From the NCBI GenBank assembly GCA_008921705.1, contig VFFE01007510.1, forward strand, positions 1,047,947 through 1,111,946: a stretch of DNA of 64,000 nucleotides. The letters are read 5' to 3'. The notes beneath the pieces were generated by a model. The model saw only the letters and a list, made by a program, of their open reading frames with translations, did not search any database and had not been told where the DNA came from. The DNA comes from Burhinus oedicnemus (lineage: Eukaryota > Chordata > Aves > Charadriiformes > Burhinidae). The translations under genes were made by a program, and so were the position numbers. Every line of letters begins with the position of its first letter. Within the stretch, counting starts at the first letter, position 1. Below are positions 37,609 through 52,589 of the stretch, piece after piece.

Positions 37609-38847
37609 TTTTTTTGTTGTTTTTGGTTTTTTTTTGTTTTTGTTTTTTAAAGAATTCATCCGTTTGAGTACTGCTCAGCACTTCCCCAAACTCTGCAAGG
37701 GCCCTCCTGATTTACGTTTAGGTTGTTTGAATTACAAAATCGAGTAGTCTTTGAATTTTGCTCCAAGGCACAGTAAAGACTGATTTACAATAAATAGAAA
37801 TTATTCCTTTTGTATTGTTTTACGATGTATAATTCTCTTGTAATATCTTTTCATTCTCTGGAATCTGCACTATAATAACACATTTCAAAATCCAACAATA
37901 ATTTGAATGATGAAAGAGAAATTAATTGTTTCCAGAGATTCCTTAACTTTCTACAAGTTGATCCATTAAGCTCTATCAGGTAAGTAGCCTGGTGACAGGA
38001 TGATTGTTTGAGTTGGCTTTCCAGCACAGAATCTATTGCTATTAAAGATGGGATGAAAATTAAATGTACAATTGTTTTCCAAATTTATTTTGAAGTGCAA
38101 ATTTGGATGTTGCTTATGGGCTTTTTCCCTTTGAAATAAATAAGAGCAGCAGGTCACTAATGAAGCATTCTGAATCAAGCATCCGTGACCACTTTGCTTC
38201 CATTTTTTTAATAAGTCAATGGTAATTAATGCAGCCACAATTACATAGTGCCAAAAAAATGTTATGCGTTTACTCGAGTAAAGTGTACTCAAGTACAAGT
38301 GTGATGTCCTTAGGCATTTGGAACATTTTACAAGGTGAGGGACTAGCAAAACGTACTCGAATTTCATCTTGATCCTCTTCTATTGTATCTAATCTGCTAT
38401 CTATCAAAACATTGGAAAGCACTATCTGCACAGAAAAATTAAAAGATTCTTTCCAGATGTGGTGAGAAACTGTCAGTCCAAAGCCATGAAAACAATAAAT
38501 TATTCATCTGCCCAGTCATACAGTGAATGCTGTAGGTCTTTATGCTATTCTGCTGTTTAGAGATCCATGGCCTCCTGCCATTGTTCAATATGAAAGTCAG
38601 TAAAGGGAAAATGCTTCAATTTCTTCCAAAAGAATGAAAAAACTCCATCAACCACTGGAATAGGAAGTGAACAAGTGTTTCCAAATAAAAAAAAAACCTG
38701 AACAGCAGACTAGATTTCTCCATAGAAAGAAGGAAATAACGCGGTAGAAACATGGAAATACCGACTATGTTTAACTAAACTTTGTAAGTCCCTAGACTGA
38801 TTTTTTGCTGTTAGACATTTTTTGCAGTCATGATGAGAAAATAACAT

Positions 38848-39830
38848 TAGAACATAACATGAGAACGGCCATACTGGCTCATATCAAAGGTATATTTAAC
38901 CATGGGCTAAGCATATAGGCATTTGGATCTGCTGACTTCAAGTGACTACCTCTAGAGCTAGACTGGAAGAGAGAGTAACTTGTGGACTACCATCTTCTCA
39001 ACATGTTCATGACTTTATGCAATTCCTATCATCTCTGTCTTGTTTCCCTTCTTTTATTGAGCATCACAGGCAGAGAAGTCAGGCTACTTAGTTATTCTTT
39101 GTACTGAAGCTCATCTTTCTCTTTGATTGCCTATGCAACCCCTATGGGTACCTTTCCTGTTTTTTCAATACTCCTGTTAAGATAAGAAAAATCAGAAAGG
39201 CATGGTTTTCCAAGCACAGATGCAGCACAGTTTTAAGCAGTGGAATAACAACGATCTGTACGAATTTTTTTTCCCCATTGTAATGATTCTTGGGGGAAAA
39301 GCTGCAGTCTATTTACTTTTCAACTGCTGGCGAGCAAAGAACTTCTGGTTTCATAAAACTGACTAGTGTTAACAGCAAGATGGAAAGATCAGCTCAGGAT
39401 TATTCTTCTCCTACACGCATCAGTTCACATTTGTCTACATAAAATTTGGATCCTTTTTAATACTTTTCAGAAATCAAACAAGATCTCCCTCATCCACTTG
39501 CTTGTTAATTTCTTCAAGGAACTCCAATGTACTCATGAGGCATTGCTTCCCCTTACAAAACGCATGGTGACTCTTTACCACTATGTCATGTTTATTCACA
39601 CCTCAGCCAGTTCTCTTCTTTAGACGGTATCCCATCAGTTTCCTTACACTGGTGACCAGGCTTACTGGGCAGAAGTTCCACCCACCTTTTAAAAATGCAG
39701 CACTGCGTTTCCCATTCTGATGATACTGAGGATGTTTCAGGTGAGAAGACATCCAGCTCAGTCAGCAATTCAGCTATTTCTATCATGAGTTCCTTTACAA
39801 TTATGTTTCAAACCTTTAAGCAACCTCCGA
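38848..39830 (-). mobile_element. Ancient CR1 (turtle/crocodile-type 3' end)
   Basis: The + strand shows GAACATAACATGAGAACGGC and CATACTGGCTCATATCAAAG, the reverse complement of the old reptilian CR1 3' tail (TATGGCCATTCTTATGTTC type). Weaker ORF2 similarity follows: CACATTTGTCTACATAAAAT, then GCATGGTGACTCTTTACCAC and CCAGGCTTACTGGGCAG (reverse transcriptase region near 39655). It is highly diverged, and its ends are approximate. Confidence 0.7.
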
Positions 39831-42800
39831 TCAGCACGATATTTGAATGCAACAAATCCTTTAAAAATATAATAATATGACTTCCTTATTCCTGAGGAAA
39901 CATTACATTTTCTTCAAAATTATAAACAGCCTGTTGTCAGGCCTGACAAATTTCAGTCCTGGTCTAATGACATTTTTAAGGTCTAGTTTCTTGGGAACCC
40001 TCCTGACAGGAAACATCTGGTTTGTGCCATTAGATACATAAGCCTTTACTTCTAGATTTGCCGTATACAAAACACTAATTTTCAAACACAGAATATAAAA
40101 GATTTGCATTTATCTTCAGCTTGCTTTGGTTGTATCAGGTACTGTACATTAATTGCAAGCACTGTGAGTGTGCCATTTTATTTCCTGTTTGGGGTTATTT
40201 TTCTAGTCTATAACTATTGTCATTTGAGCTTTTTTAATAGCATCAGTTGTACACTGTAAAAATATGCCAGTTATATGTAACTGGCAGACTGCTTAAAGTT
40301 CTGATTTTGAACCAAGACTCAAGTGTTTAGGTAGTGCGTTAATAGAATAAGAAAGGGTGTATTACCCCGCAGAATACCCTAATTACAAGGCAGAGTAGGA
40401 ATAGAAAGGGATAACATCATGATATTCAACCATACAGAAGGCAGTAGTCTACACATACTGGCAGTTTGTTGTATATTTTTTTCTATAAGCAAAGCAAAAT
40501 TTTAAGAAAGAACTTAAAATGAATAACAAAGGGCTGTTTTACAGATATTTTCAAGGAGTCTTCCAAGTGTGAATTGTTACATAGGAAAATTATAGATGTA
40601 TTTATTTGAAAATGTAACAAGTAAACTCTCACAGAATGAGAAAAGACAGTCTCTAAAAGATCTTCAGAGACAAGACAAGCTCATGTTTAATAGGACCAAG
40701 TAGGAGGAGTGAGCTGGGAGAAGAAAAATCAGATTTGTCAAAAAAAGAGCAAAGTTGGAATGTTATTTTTATAGCATTTCAGACAGATATGAACAAGACA
40801 AGACTATTTATCTAGCCAAAAGGTAAAAAAGTTGCATAATAAAACTTGACATGACTTGAGCTTTACATACAGATGTAAACAAATGACTATCTCCAAGATT
40901 CCAGACAGAAAGAATCTGTTGGAGATAGGAGAAACCTGAATGTGAAAAACAAAAGGGATGTGCAAATCAGAGAGGATGTCTGCCACAGAATGATCAGAGA
41001 GAGGTAAAGGCCTATGCAAAATATGGTAAAGCTCCGCATTACCAATACTGAATTTGCACTAAGTCCAGAAGAACACAGGTTAGAAACAGATAAAGGTTTT
41101 ACCATCTGTAGTCAGTGACTCCATATTGTAGACAGTAGGTAAATTAATATTTGCAAATGCTGTTAACCCCATAGATCAGGTAACAGGGAAAATGTGATTG
41201 GGATTCAGGACAGAACGCTGTGGATGAAAATATTGAAAAGGAGTATCCTGTAAAGAACACACTTGAAGGGTAAGGAGAAAAGAATAGATGAAAGGAAATT
41301 GTACTACAGCATTCATCTTTTCCATTATTTTAGACATTCAATCAGGTGATTTCATTATTTAGATTGACAACAATAATGCATCAAACAATTTTTGCACTCT
41401 TGTGGTGTCTCCCCAAATACTTGATCCAGTGGAATGACTCCATTGAGTTAAACAGGCTTTGAATCACTCTCTGTCCTGCGCTCTCAAATCTGATGAACAA
41501 TCTGCTTTTGCGCTATAACATTCTCAAAAGGCAACTTGCCTAAATCAAATTAGCACACCAGACTACTGGTAGCACTAATTAACTAGTAAATCAACAGTTA
41601 GTTAAGTAATTAGCATATCAGTGCTCCCCAGAGTCAAGTCATTTATTATTTTAGTTCCAGCAATTATCCCTACCAAGTAGAGTGATGCAAGTATATGATG
41701 CCTTAAAAACATGTTTCTTATTATTTGAAAATGAGAAGATGTAATAGATCTGCATTTTTAGAAACAGCCTTGTTTGAAAGTCAGAAAACAAAAAGCCTGT
41801 TTTGATTACAAAGTTAATTGATTTTTGAGCCCTAAAGTAATACGTGGTTCCAGTTGCGTGCAATTGTTTTCTTTAATCCAGCAGAGTTGGTTTCAACTGT
41901 GTGAATTGATTGCTCAGATTCCATTTTATTCAGAGCATGGGGATTCTTATTTGAAGCAGACCAAAGTTTTGAGTGTTTCCCTAGCTGGTTTTCTTAGCTA
42001 AGAGGTGAAAAAATGGTACTCTGGCTCTGCTCTTCAGTTTTTGATTTTTTCTCACAACCTGTATTATGGAATGTGGAAGAGATGGGTTGGTCTTTGGAAG
42101 ATATATTGCAATTTATAGTAGTTTTCAATATTATGCAATACTGACTTTCCTACAGCAGTAAATTTTACTTCTTATGTGCACTAAGAAATCATTTTAAAAC
42201 TGTTGTTTTCTTAAGAAGACTATACTTACATTTAGGCAAACAGATATTTTCTGTACACAAAATGAGAATGTGTTTTATGTGTATCCAGTTCCATGGGTTG
42301 CAGATCATGTGCTTACACAAGTGGAATAGGGTTTTTTCTAAGGCAATAAATACTTCTCTATTGCTATGAAACATTATATTGTTCTATACTGTTAGGCATT
42401 ATCATTTATGTTTTACTAAAATACAAAAAGTAAACCAATAGAAAGGGGAAAAATCAAAAGATTAACACTGCACAAATGTGAACATGAAAACTCAGTACCC
42501 CACAGTTAACAGAGCAAGCTGCTCAAAAGACATTTTTCTGCTAATAAGAGTTTTGATTCATTTGCCAGCTAATGGTTGCGGTAGCTGAAGCCCTTGACTT
42601 TTTGTTGCCATCCCTCTGCTGTAGCTCCCTGCCCCTGCAGCTACATGACGAGATCAGAAGCATGCCCAGCTCCTAGCTGCCTCACCACATACTCAGCTCA
42701 GCACTTCCTCCACCCTCAATTTACACCAAGGAAGCCCAACTCTGCACTGAAGCGACCAGTGTGCACACGTAAGCTTTCTCCTGCCAACTCTGCTATGTGG

Positions 42801-43649
42801 GCAGTGGTCTTCAACAAGAGGACTACCAGTAGCTAGGGCAACTCTTTAACCAACTGTTTCTGGATTTGCCATAGTCATTTGCCAAAACCTCTGCTCACCG
42901 GTTATTCTTTTTCAACACCCTTTCCCAAGGCTGAAATTTTTCATGACTGGGAAAAAAGAGAACCTGAGTTTGCACTAAGATAAATAGAATACATTTCAAA
43001 AATCTATCAGTCTTCCTGTTTTTATTTGTGGAGACTGCCAGCTAAAATCCAGGATACCGTATGACAGAGATGTATATTTTTCTCTCTCACGTAGAAAAAC
43101 CTACAGCATATTAGCAAGACTGACTAAAAAAAGTATTATGGCAGCAAGCAGGTATGCGTTTTATGTATTTGACTCCAGTTTTCAGGAGAAAAAAAAAAAA
43201 GACCAACTTAATGTATTCTCTGCAAATAAGAGACTCTACCAGGATTTTCTTCCAAAATTTTGCCTGGCTGCCTGGATAAACCAATTCTAAGACTAACTAG
43301 GAGGATTTTAGGTAAGCAGAAATAATTATCTGAATTAAAGTGATTATGGTTCAGTATTTAATTTAATTTAGTTTTGCAACAAACTGTACAAATTATAAGA
43401 GAAATTTTCTGCTGCCTTTGAAAGAAAGCACTTCCAGCAGCAGGCGACTTTCACATGTGTTACTTGTCTAATAAATGACCAGCATCACATTCCAGAGCAT
43501 TTCTAGTTTTTTGAGAGTTCCTTTTCCAGTCTCACCTACTATAACCCTATTTAACTTGCAATCTACTGTCAAACTGTTGCATCAGTGAGATGACTACAAG
43601 CTAAAAATTAATCTGATTGCAGTAGAAATACATTAACTTAAACAATTCA

Positions 43650-43874
<225 letters not shown>

Positions 43875-46249
43875 TCAGGTGAAAAAGTGCATTGGAGCTG
43901 GAAAACAAAAAAAGAAAGAGCTATAAAACAGTCATTTGTCCTCTTTACGTTTTGGGCTTAGTTTTGTCTATTATTAGGTCCACCGTGGCTCCAACCTGCA
44001 GAACATTCAGCACTTTCCAGCCCCCTGGTTGTCTCCTGGCTGTATCCTGCGAGCAGGGCAAGAGCCAGGTGAGCATCTGCATCCCCACGCCTGTTGCTAA
44101 TGGCCTGGGAAGGCAGGTGCATGCTGCAGAAAGGGGCAGCTGCAGCAGTGGTCATGATGGAGGAAAAATGCCTTTTATAAAATGAAATGGTGGCTCTAAT
44201 CAGCTAATCCCAGACCACTGTTCCTGGTGGAACGCCATTTTACAGACTTGTGACTGCAAGTGCCATGCCTGTGTGGAAGAGGGACCAATACAGCATTCCA
44301 AATAAACTAGCAAGCAAATGCTGACCACCGCACAACCAGAATTCACCGATGAACAATTTGCTTTTATTTCTATTGCACTACAGCACCTGGGGGAAGGGTG
44401 TGACCTCTCTTACTCTGTATTTAAACAATGCTAGAAACAATAAATGTAAAATCGATTATAACGATACTAAAATATGAATATGAAAGAGTAACAATGAAGG
44501 TAGACATGAAAGCATAATGACAGTGGTCATTCCTATTTCATTTCATGGAACAGATTGTGTCATTCTTTATTTAAGATTCTCACTTTTCATGAGCGTTACT
44601 TTAAATCCAAAGACATAAGTGAAGAGGAGATTGCATAATACAATTTATTAGATCCTAGCGTAAGTTATGCTTTGAAATTAGCATGAACTTGCTAAAATGA
44701 ATTTTGTAGAAGTTCCCTTAAAACAGATCTTAATTATCTTTTACTCAGTGTTATGTGAAACACATTATTGAACTTTGCCATATTTTTTTTTTCAATTTTA
44801 ATTTATTCATATTTTTCTTCAGAATACAAGTTACAGGGTAAACTACCTTACCAGCCCGGTAAACGGCAGTGATTTTGTTTCTGTATTTTGTCCTTACTAA
44901 AGGTACATCCTGAATCAGTTTCGAGTAATATACCTGACATACTCTCAAGTACTATCTTCAGAAAAAAAAAAAAGACACATTTTTAAAGTTAAATGTTGTG
45001 CTATGAAAGATTCTTTAATAACAAAGAGGAAGAGAAGGAATAAAATGTAGTTCACAATAACTTAAGAAATATTGTTACGTTCTGCAAAAGAATTGGTGAT
45101 ATAATTATTTTTAATGAAAACATCTGAGCAAGCTAATCAACCTATTCATAAAGAACATTCAAAAGAAGGAAACAGTTTTGACACGTTTCAAATGAAACTC
45201 ATCTATCAATCATTAGGAGTGAATTTAGACAGCTGTATTAACTGCTATTTTTATGTTAGAGGTAACTATTTAAAAAAAAAAAAAGTTGTCTTTTCCTGTA
45301 TTTTTTTTTATTACCAAATGCAAAAATTACTTTCAGACTTCACAGACTGATGGAATGGCATTTGCCTGAGTCACCAAACAGCCTGAAACAATAGAGCTGA
45401 AACTTAAAAGAGCAACGATCTTAACTACAAAGCATTGATTACAGCACTCAAGGATGAAATTGGCAGAAAGAAACTACTGTCTATATACGGAGAACAAATA
45501 ATAAACACTATGTTTCCTATTAAGTATTGCCTTAGTATGACAACACATTATAAAACAGTGTTTTTATCTATGCTTGAAGAGTACCACAGCAATGCAGGGA
45601 CACAATTCCCTGTGTGGTGTGTGAGGTTTGCAATCAGTGCGTTACAAGTCAGTTATACTGCCACCATTTCACATGGCTGCACGCTATGATACAGCAGATG
45701 GGATTGCTTTGATTGTTGCAGAAAAACTGAGCTTGTTACAACAGTGGCAATTCACTGTCCTGTAAAACTCTGCTCATTCTACAATATTCTGGATGCTAAA
45801 ATGCTTTGCTTTGTTCTCCACACCATCTTGGTCTTTATTTTTACTACATCTATTCTCAAACCCCTTTTAAGTCCCATCTCTTCATTAGCTCTATTTTTCC
45901 CCATCCACACATATGGAATTTCAGATTGCACTGGGGCTAAGTAATCTGTACAAAAACTAAAAACATAAAGTAAAAAAGAAAATAATCAATAACCTCCCTA
46001 GTATTGTAGAGGAGAGATATTTTATTAGACTGCTCTAAGTATAGAAATACACTGCTCAACAACCCTAACATATTTTAAAGTACCTGAATGTGAATACTTC
46101 ACATTAAAAAATCCTAAAAGGTTTGGCCAACAATATTATTGCTGTCTGGAATACTAACTCTTATTTCAGTGAAGCTAAGGAAGTTTCAAAAACCTAGGAT
46201 GAAAAAGAAAACTGACTGTGAGTCTATAGTTTAAAGCATTAAATGATCT

Positions 46250-47400
46250 GTCAGCCTGGCATCTACTTTGGATTCTATAACAAAACAGTTAACACAAACC
46301 TTGATTAGTGCAGGTTTAAAAGTCTGTAATATAATAATACATGTCAACTGTAATTCATAGAAAACCTTATCAAATTAACTTGATGGCTTTTTAGGTGACA
46401 TTCTAAGTTTGGTTGATAAAAATTACAGTTTTGATGAAACAGACTTCTACAAGACATTTGATTTCATAAAAACATGCAACAGACTAACTGAATTAAAATA
46501 ATTTAAATGACACATTTTCATATTTAATGGTAATGAACTGAACTGAAGTGTTTCTAGAGGAGCACCACACAGTTCACTTCTTTACCCTAGACATTTTTTT
46601 TAACGATGACATGGAAGAAAAGCAGAAATCATGATTCAGATGTCATGATGGCATGCAGGAAATAATGCAAAAATGCAGGTTGAAAATCTAAGCCATCTAA
46701 ATCACTCACTAGCTTCATCATAAAAGATATAATGACTTAAGTTTGAAACCAAGAACATTAGGCCTATATACAAGATGGAAACAGTAGCAGCAATGAAGAG
46801 GACTTGGAAATGATGGAGAAAAATCAGCCCAGTTTGACCTTCCAGAGGGAAGCTGCATCTAATAAAGATGATGAACTTTATAAAAAGCCAGGGAAGCTCT
46901 GAGAGTGTAAGGAAGTTAAATTACCTCTGTGTTACCTGAATCTGGTAACCATTCTTCAAGCAGGATGAGAAGTTGGACAGAATGATAGAGAAACATCAAA
47001 ATGAATAAAGCATTGAAAAACATGCCTTCTAGTGAGGAATAAGAGGAATTTAGTTACTCTTCGTGAACCTGGTAGGCTAGAGGCATTAAGGGACTGCAAT
47101 GGGTAAATATCTAAAGAAAAAGAGAGCATTACAAAAGGTAATGGCATAACACACAGAAGCCCATGCTGGAAGCTAAACTTGCTCCAAGCCAGACTACAAA
47201 TGAGGGGCCATTGTTAACAACAAAAGTAGTTATTATCTAAGCAACATACTAAGGTTCCATGAATTTGTTATCATTAGCAATGTTAATCAAGATTTAATTA
47301 TTATTTTTAAGATGTGCTCTTGTTCAAGCAACCTAATTCAGAATAATGTTACAGAAGGTTAAATTAAATGATGAATAAATCATTAGTCACTTTATCACTC
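46250..47400 (+). mobile_element. Ancient CR1 fragment (ORF2 to near the 3' end)
   Basis: Diverged but colinear blocks fit the old reptilian CR1: GTCAGCCTGGCATCTAC, then CAAATTAACTTGATGGC, then AGACTTCTACAAGACATTTG (the DFCKAFD reverse transcriptase motif A). Further along are a TTACCTCTGTGTTACC block, GAAAAACATGCCTTCTAGTG and GATGTGCTCTTGTTCAAGC. All frames are destroyed. Confidence 0.72.
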
Positions 47401-48929
47401 AGAGCATACTGCACTTTAATGTCACTAAAATTATGTGTAGATGTGCACTGCATTCTCAAATATCAGTGTTCTTTTAATGTTGACAAGTTTTGAAAGAAAA
47501 ACATTTTTGAATTCTAAATTTTTGGTTATTGTGCTTTAAGGAAAAACAAAAGACATTCACTTCACTGTTGATAAATTAATTAGTTGCAGCTTATGGATAC
47601 AACCTACCTCTAATTCCATATACCAGACTGACCACTTGTATGACCTCATAAGACATCACAATCCTTGTGTGGCCAAAACCCACAAAACCTAGACTGCCAT
47701 TAAATGATTCATATATCATACTTACGGAATACATATTCACTCCTATAATACAGGCCGTGGTTGTACCACCCCTTTTTCATATACAGATAAATTAACAGTA
47801 TTTTTGAGTGACTGCCAACACAGAACACAATAATTGTTCCATGAACTCTTGTATAAATATGGAAATCTGAACTTCTAAAAAGTCAGAAAGGTCTTCTTAG
47901 CACTCAGCTAAGAGTAGGTGGCAATGAAATTTATGTTATATGTAGAATACAGAACAGTGATATTCAAACTAAACTGACTGTCCTTTCTAATATAAAGCAG
48001 CAATATGTGCCACATCAGTGACAATACGATACAAATATCTCTCTTCCAGACAATAAGACACCCTGAAGCAGCAGTGGATCCATGGAGGAAAAGCTATAAA
48101 AAAACCTACTTTGGGAAGCATGACTCTCTAAAGGTGACGTTAGACTTGGGAATCCAAAATTGTATGACCTTACCATCCTAAAAAAGGAAGGCAGCAACCA
48201 TCTACAACAGATATGAGCAAATCTCTTTGTAAACTGGGAATTTTGGCCATTGCTCAAAGGGAAAGGTTGCCATGAAAGAAAGACTGCTGGAAGCATTATT
48301 AAGTAAAACATACACCCCTGACAATAAGAGAGAAGTGGTTTATGCACAACATTGTTTGGTTGCAGTAAGGAACAACATAACTCTCAGATGGTTTTCATTT
48401 ATTGCTACTGTAACATGCATTGTGAACCCTGCAGTCCTCTGAAATAACAACATATATATAGATATGTCAAATTTTTCCAATCGAATACTTTGAAACTAAT
48501 AAATTAATCATTTGCCTTAGTGACTTTTGACCTAATAAGTAGCTTTCTATTTTATCAGAAACAATTTCTCTAGCAATTAACATTTTCTCTGAGACCCAAT
48601 ATCCAAGTGTCATTGCAGATTTAATGCTATAATAACAAGTCCTCCACTGGTATTTACTGTAATTTGAGGATCACCTAATTATCATCATTTTGCAGCCTCT
48701 ACTAAAATTTTTAAGACACAGCTATAAGGTGTCCAGACTATTCTTCTTCCCACAACAAACAATAAAGCAATCCTACCTGTATGTTTATACCATATGTCTT
48801 AATTATCATGACAGGTACCTCAAATATAAATTTCAGCAAGACAATAAACATCATTGTGCCATAAAGAATGACTCTGTCTCCAGATGCTTTGAAGGAAAGC
48901 AAAGCAAAAGCAGTAAAAAGTTTTAAAAG

Positions 48930-49700
48930 CAATAGCAAAGGTCCATCTAGCAAAGTACCCCATTTACAATAGCAATTGATACCAGATGCTTACAGCAAAA
49001 CATACAGCAGGACAAACATGTGCTCCTACAGAAAGCTTTCTCAGGCTCCAGTGGTATGTGGCTCAGGGACTTCCAGAGCCAAAGATGGTCTTTTTGTGCT
49101 TAATGTCCCGTAATAGTTTTTTCCTCCAGATGCTTTTTGAACCCACGTAGGCATTTAATCCTCTTCAGATTTTTTATATGCTCTGGAAATAGTACTCTCC
49201 GCTAAGAAGTTTCACACTCTAAGTTAACACTGGGAAAATACTTATCTCCTATTGTTCTGAAAAAAAATCTCTTACTTTCATTTGATTAATCTAATTGTTT
49301 TATTGGAAGATACCATTATTCTGTAGGTCATCATCTCACTGCTAATCTTCTCTTTTCCGAACAGTTTTAGTATATTCAGTCATTCCTCCCATGAATGTTA
49401 TCCTATTCACCTTTGAACTCATCTTGTCCTTCTCGGAACATTTTCCAGTTCAACTATATTCTTTCAGAGACAGTGAGACTAAGGCTGCACAGTTTTTCAA
49501 TCTGCCCTTGTCTTCATCACCTTAATCAATTTAATATCATCCATAATTTTTATCACCGCTATTCACTCCTTTTTTCCAGCTAAGTTATGAATATGCTGAA
49601 CAACATAGGCCTAACTATTGAACTCCAAAGGTTATCTCTTTCCTAAATGACCTGCCTGCTTTTCTGGAAAGTCTTTAACTTGATAGCAACAGGAATTTTT
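48930..49700 (-). mobile_element. Ancient CR1 fragment (3' part)
   Basis: The + strand reads AAGGTCCATCTAGCAAAGTA and ATACCAGATGCTTACAGC, the reverse complement of the old CR1 3' end. CTTCTCTTTTCCGAACAG, then TTTAATATCATCCATAATTT, then TTATGAATATGCTGAACAAC follow in the expected order. It faces the + strand copy at 46250-47400 with 3' ends toward each other. Confidence 0.75.
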
Positions 49701-52589
49701 ATATCTCCTACAGCAAAAAATATAGGATGTTATACTACACAAAAATGTTGCGGGAAATCAGAACATTCCTACATCGTGTGTCTTAAATTTGCACAAATAA
49801 ATCACTATTTTTTTTCTAACTTAATGCAGTGTTTTGAAAAGAGGCAACAACCACAGAAAAAGGCTGTTATTTACAACTCAATACAGTATCTCAGCTATGC
49901 AACGGTCTTGTAATAGGCCACATTTGGAATAAAAGACTAATTAGGTTGGCAAAGACAGCAGGAAAAGAGTGGTGAGTGCTGCAACCTAATAGCTAGCAAC
50001 CATTCAATAAAGCAACCAAATTAAGAGAGGTTTATATAGACAAAATATCTAAGTAGATGAAATAGACAAACAGAAAAATAATTCCTACAGCAAGTTCTGT
50101 TCTCAAGAAACAGCCAAGAACAGGAAAAACAGCATCTGTTTCTCCTAACCCAAAGCACATTGGAGGACCAATAGCTCAGTCACCACAGTTTGATCAAGAC
50201 ATGATCTGTGCTTGCTGTAGTGCCACCAGCTCGGTGACCAATCTCTCCACTTCAAGCAGAGAGGTGAGACCATGCCTACAAACTTATCTAGCACATAAAA
50301 TTACATTTTGGTCTGAACTTGCATGGATCACTCAGCCTCTTCAAGCGTCAAGGCTGAGTAATCCATCCCTGAAACCTCTTAGTTAAGAGGTGGTTAAAAA
50401 CTAAGAAGTGGCTCAAACTTGCACCTTGACTATAGCCTTGTCTGTACACAATGGCAGCAGGGCAAAACAGAGTCCAAGGACAACTGAATCGAAGAATCAC
50501 AAACACTGTTTTCCATGAGTCTCAGTATTCATACAGCTATTTCTATAATGCTACTTATTCCTACTTCTTTCCACAGACCTTCAGACCAAAATTATAAGGA
50601 ACTTTTATTAAGTTCTCCCTCCTGAGGGCACTTGAAGAATGACATGGACATATTGGCTTAATTGTTTACACAACTCCAGTGTTTTAAATCTTGACCTATT
50701 TTGAGGACTGAAGATCAAAAAGCTCTAAATCCAACATTTGCAATCCAAATATTTTGCTAAAAAAAGTAGTCTCCTTATTTCATTTTTTTTTAAGGGACAC
50801 TACTTTTGTTCTTGTAAGTGGGGTCATAAAAAAATTAACTACAATTTGCTGAGTTCCAGGGACGAAAGTCTGAAAGGCAAACACAGAGCAAGTGGCACAA
50901 TTGTAAGAGCCTCTGAATACTTTATCTGCTCTTTCAGAATTCTCTATTTTCACTGCCTGTATAATTATAACATAGCACAAAATCAATCCAAACTTATATA
51001 CTGTCCCCTCTAAGCCTAAACAGCCTGTCAGTAATGAAATGAGATGAGATCAGAGAGAAGAGCATCTGCTCTTAATTACTGTTAATTCCTTTTTAAAAAT
51101 TTACTTCACATTTGCCATTTTCAGCTCTAATGGTTCTAAACCTCTTTCTGAAAAATAACAATTACAATTTACAGGCGTAAACATAATATGAGTCAGGGAT
51201 GTTTGGGGTTTTGGGCAAAACCCAAAAAGTCAGAAGGATGATGAGGCCCCTCTTTCACGGTCTGTATTCATACTGAAAGTCAAGATCAAACAAGCTTTTG
51301 CCCTTCTCCTCCACAGGATGTTTCCATCCTCCCTGAGCTCAGCTTAGGAGACTTGCGTTATGGTTTGCTGGGTGTATCGCCCCAGCCAAACTCCCTACCT
51401 GGCACTGTCCCTGGAGCGGGATGCAGCAGGGATGTCAAATCTGTTGCTTTTATTTCTGATCGCATTTCTAGGAGCTGATCCATTCTGCTTCCACCTAAAA
51501 GCTGCACCATGACAATGCCAAAATGCATTTCTTGGGGAAATTAGAACCTTTTCAACCATTTTCCAGGAATGTGTAAAGTTATCACAACTTCACTCAATGC
51601 TTTCTGCTTGCACAAAAAAATGCATACTTTTTCAGGCCTTCCCAGTCCATATCTTTTCAGACTGAGGAGCCTAAGAAGTTCCTGAGGACATTCCTGATCC
51701 AGATAGTCAACGCCTCATTTGGGACAAGAATCTCTCCTTCCCTCTTCAGGTACACACCAGTCTGAACTACATCTGAATGTACCCTGCATACATAAGATCT
51801 AATAAATACTGTCCTATTTCCAATTTCCTATGCCAAAGCAAGCTTGTAAAGAAGTTAGTCAACTGGAAGTTGATCCGCTCAAAGTCAGTACTTTGCACCA
51901 AGCACAATCCAGATTCAGGGCCATGGAAACACTTCAGGGGTAGTGACAGATAATCGATGCTGGTCAGACATACATTCTCTTCTCCTGACAAACCCTTGCC
52001 ACGTTTTTATGAAATACTGCTGTCTTGCCTGAGAGAAACATCAGAAGCCCACAGCACAGCACCAGCTTGGCTGGTACCGCTCCTGGGCCGATGGACCATG
52101 GGCTGGCCCAGCAGGGCTGTGGGAACACCCAGCCCCGGAGCCAGCCCCTAGCTTTGGAGTGCTGCTGTGAGTTTTGGGGACAGTGAGTTCTCACTGAACA
52201 GCAGCCCGGGCAAATTATTCTGCAGGATTTGATTGACTGGGAAAATTTGTCCTGTGCTGGCAGATGGTCAAGCCGTGTGCCCAAAGCTCAAGGTTTCTTC
52301 CTCACTGTGCTCTCCCTGGCACAGACGCAGCTTGGAGAGAAGACAAACCGGGTTACATCGTAGCTCAAGCCCACGGCTGACACGCATCAGAGACATATCC
52401 AGAGAAGCTGAGTGCTTTCATGTCCTGATTTTCCTTGCATGTGTCACTGTGTCTGCCTTGACTAAAACACAGTTTTTATTTTGCAACTCTTTCACTTTGT
52501 TAACCAAAGATTATTCCAGAAGGTGCATTAGCAGAACCAGTTAACACAAATACATCGAGGACTTCCATCAGGGAACATAATAAAAGTAA

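Noticed and set aside
37966..38367. - strand frame of 133 codons in ESR1 intron 5
   Set aside because: It has no domain, signal or splice context. Its length is possible by chance in 64 kb, and its composition looks like intron sequence.
48015..48347. - strand frame of 110 codons in intron 4
   Set aside because: It has no recognisable motif and lies in non-coding intron sequence.
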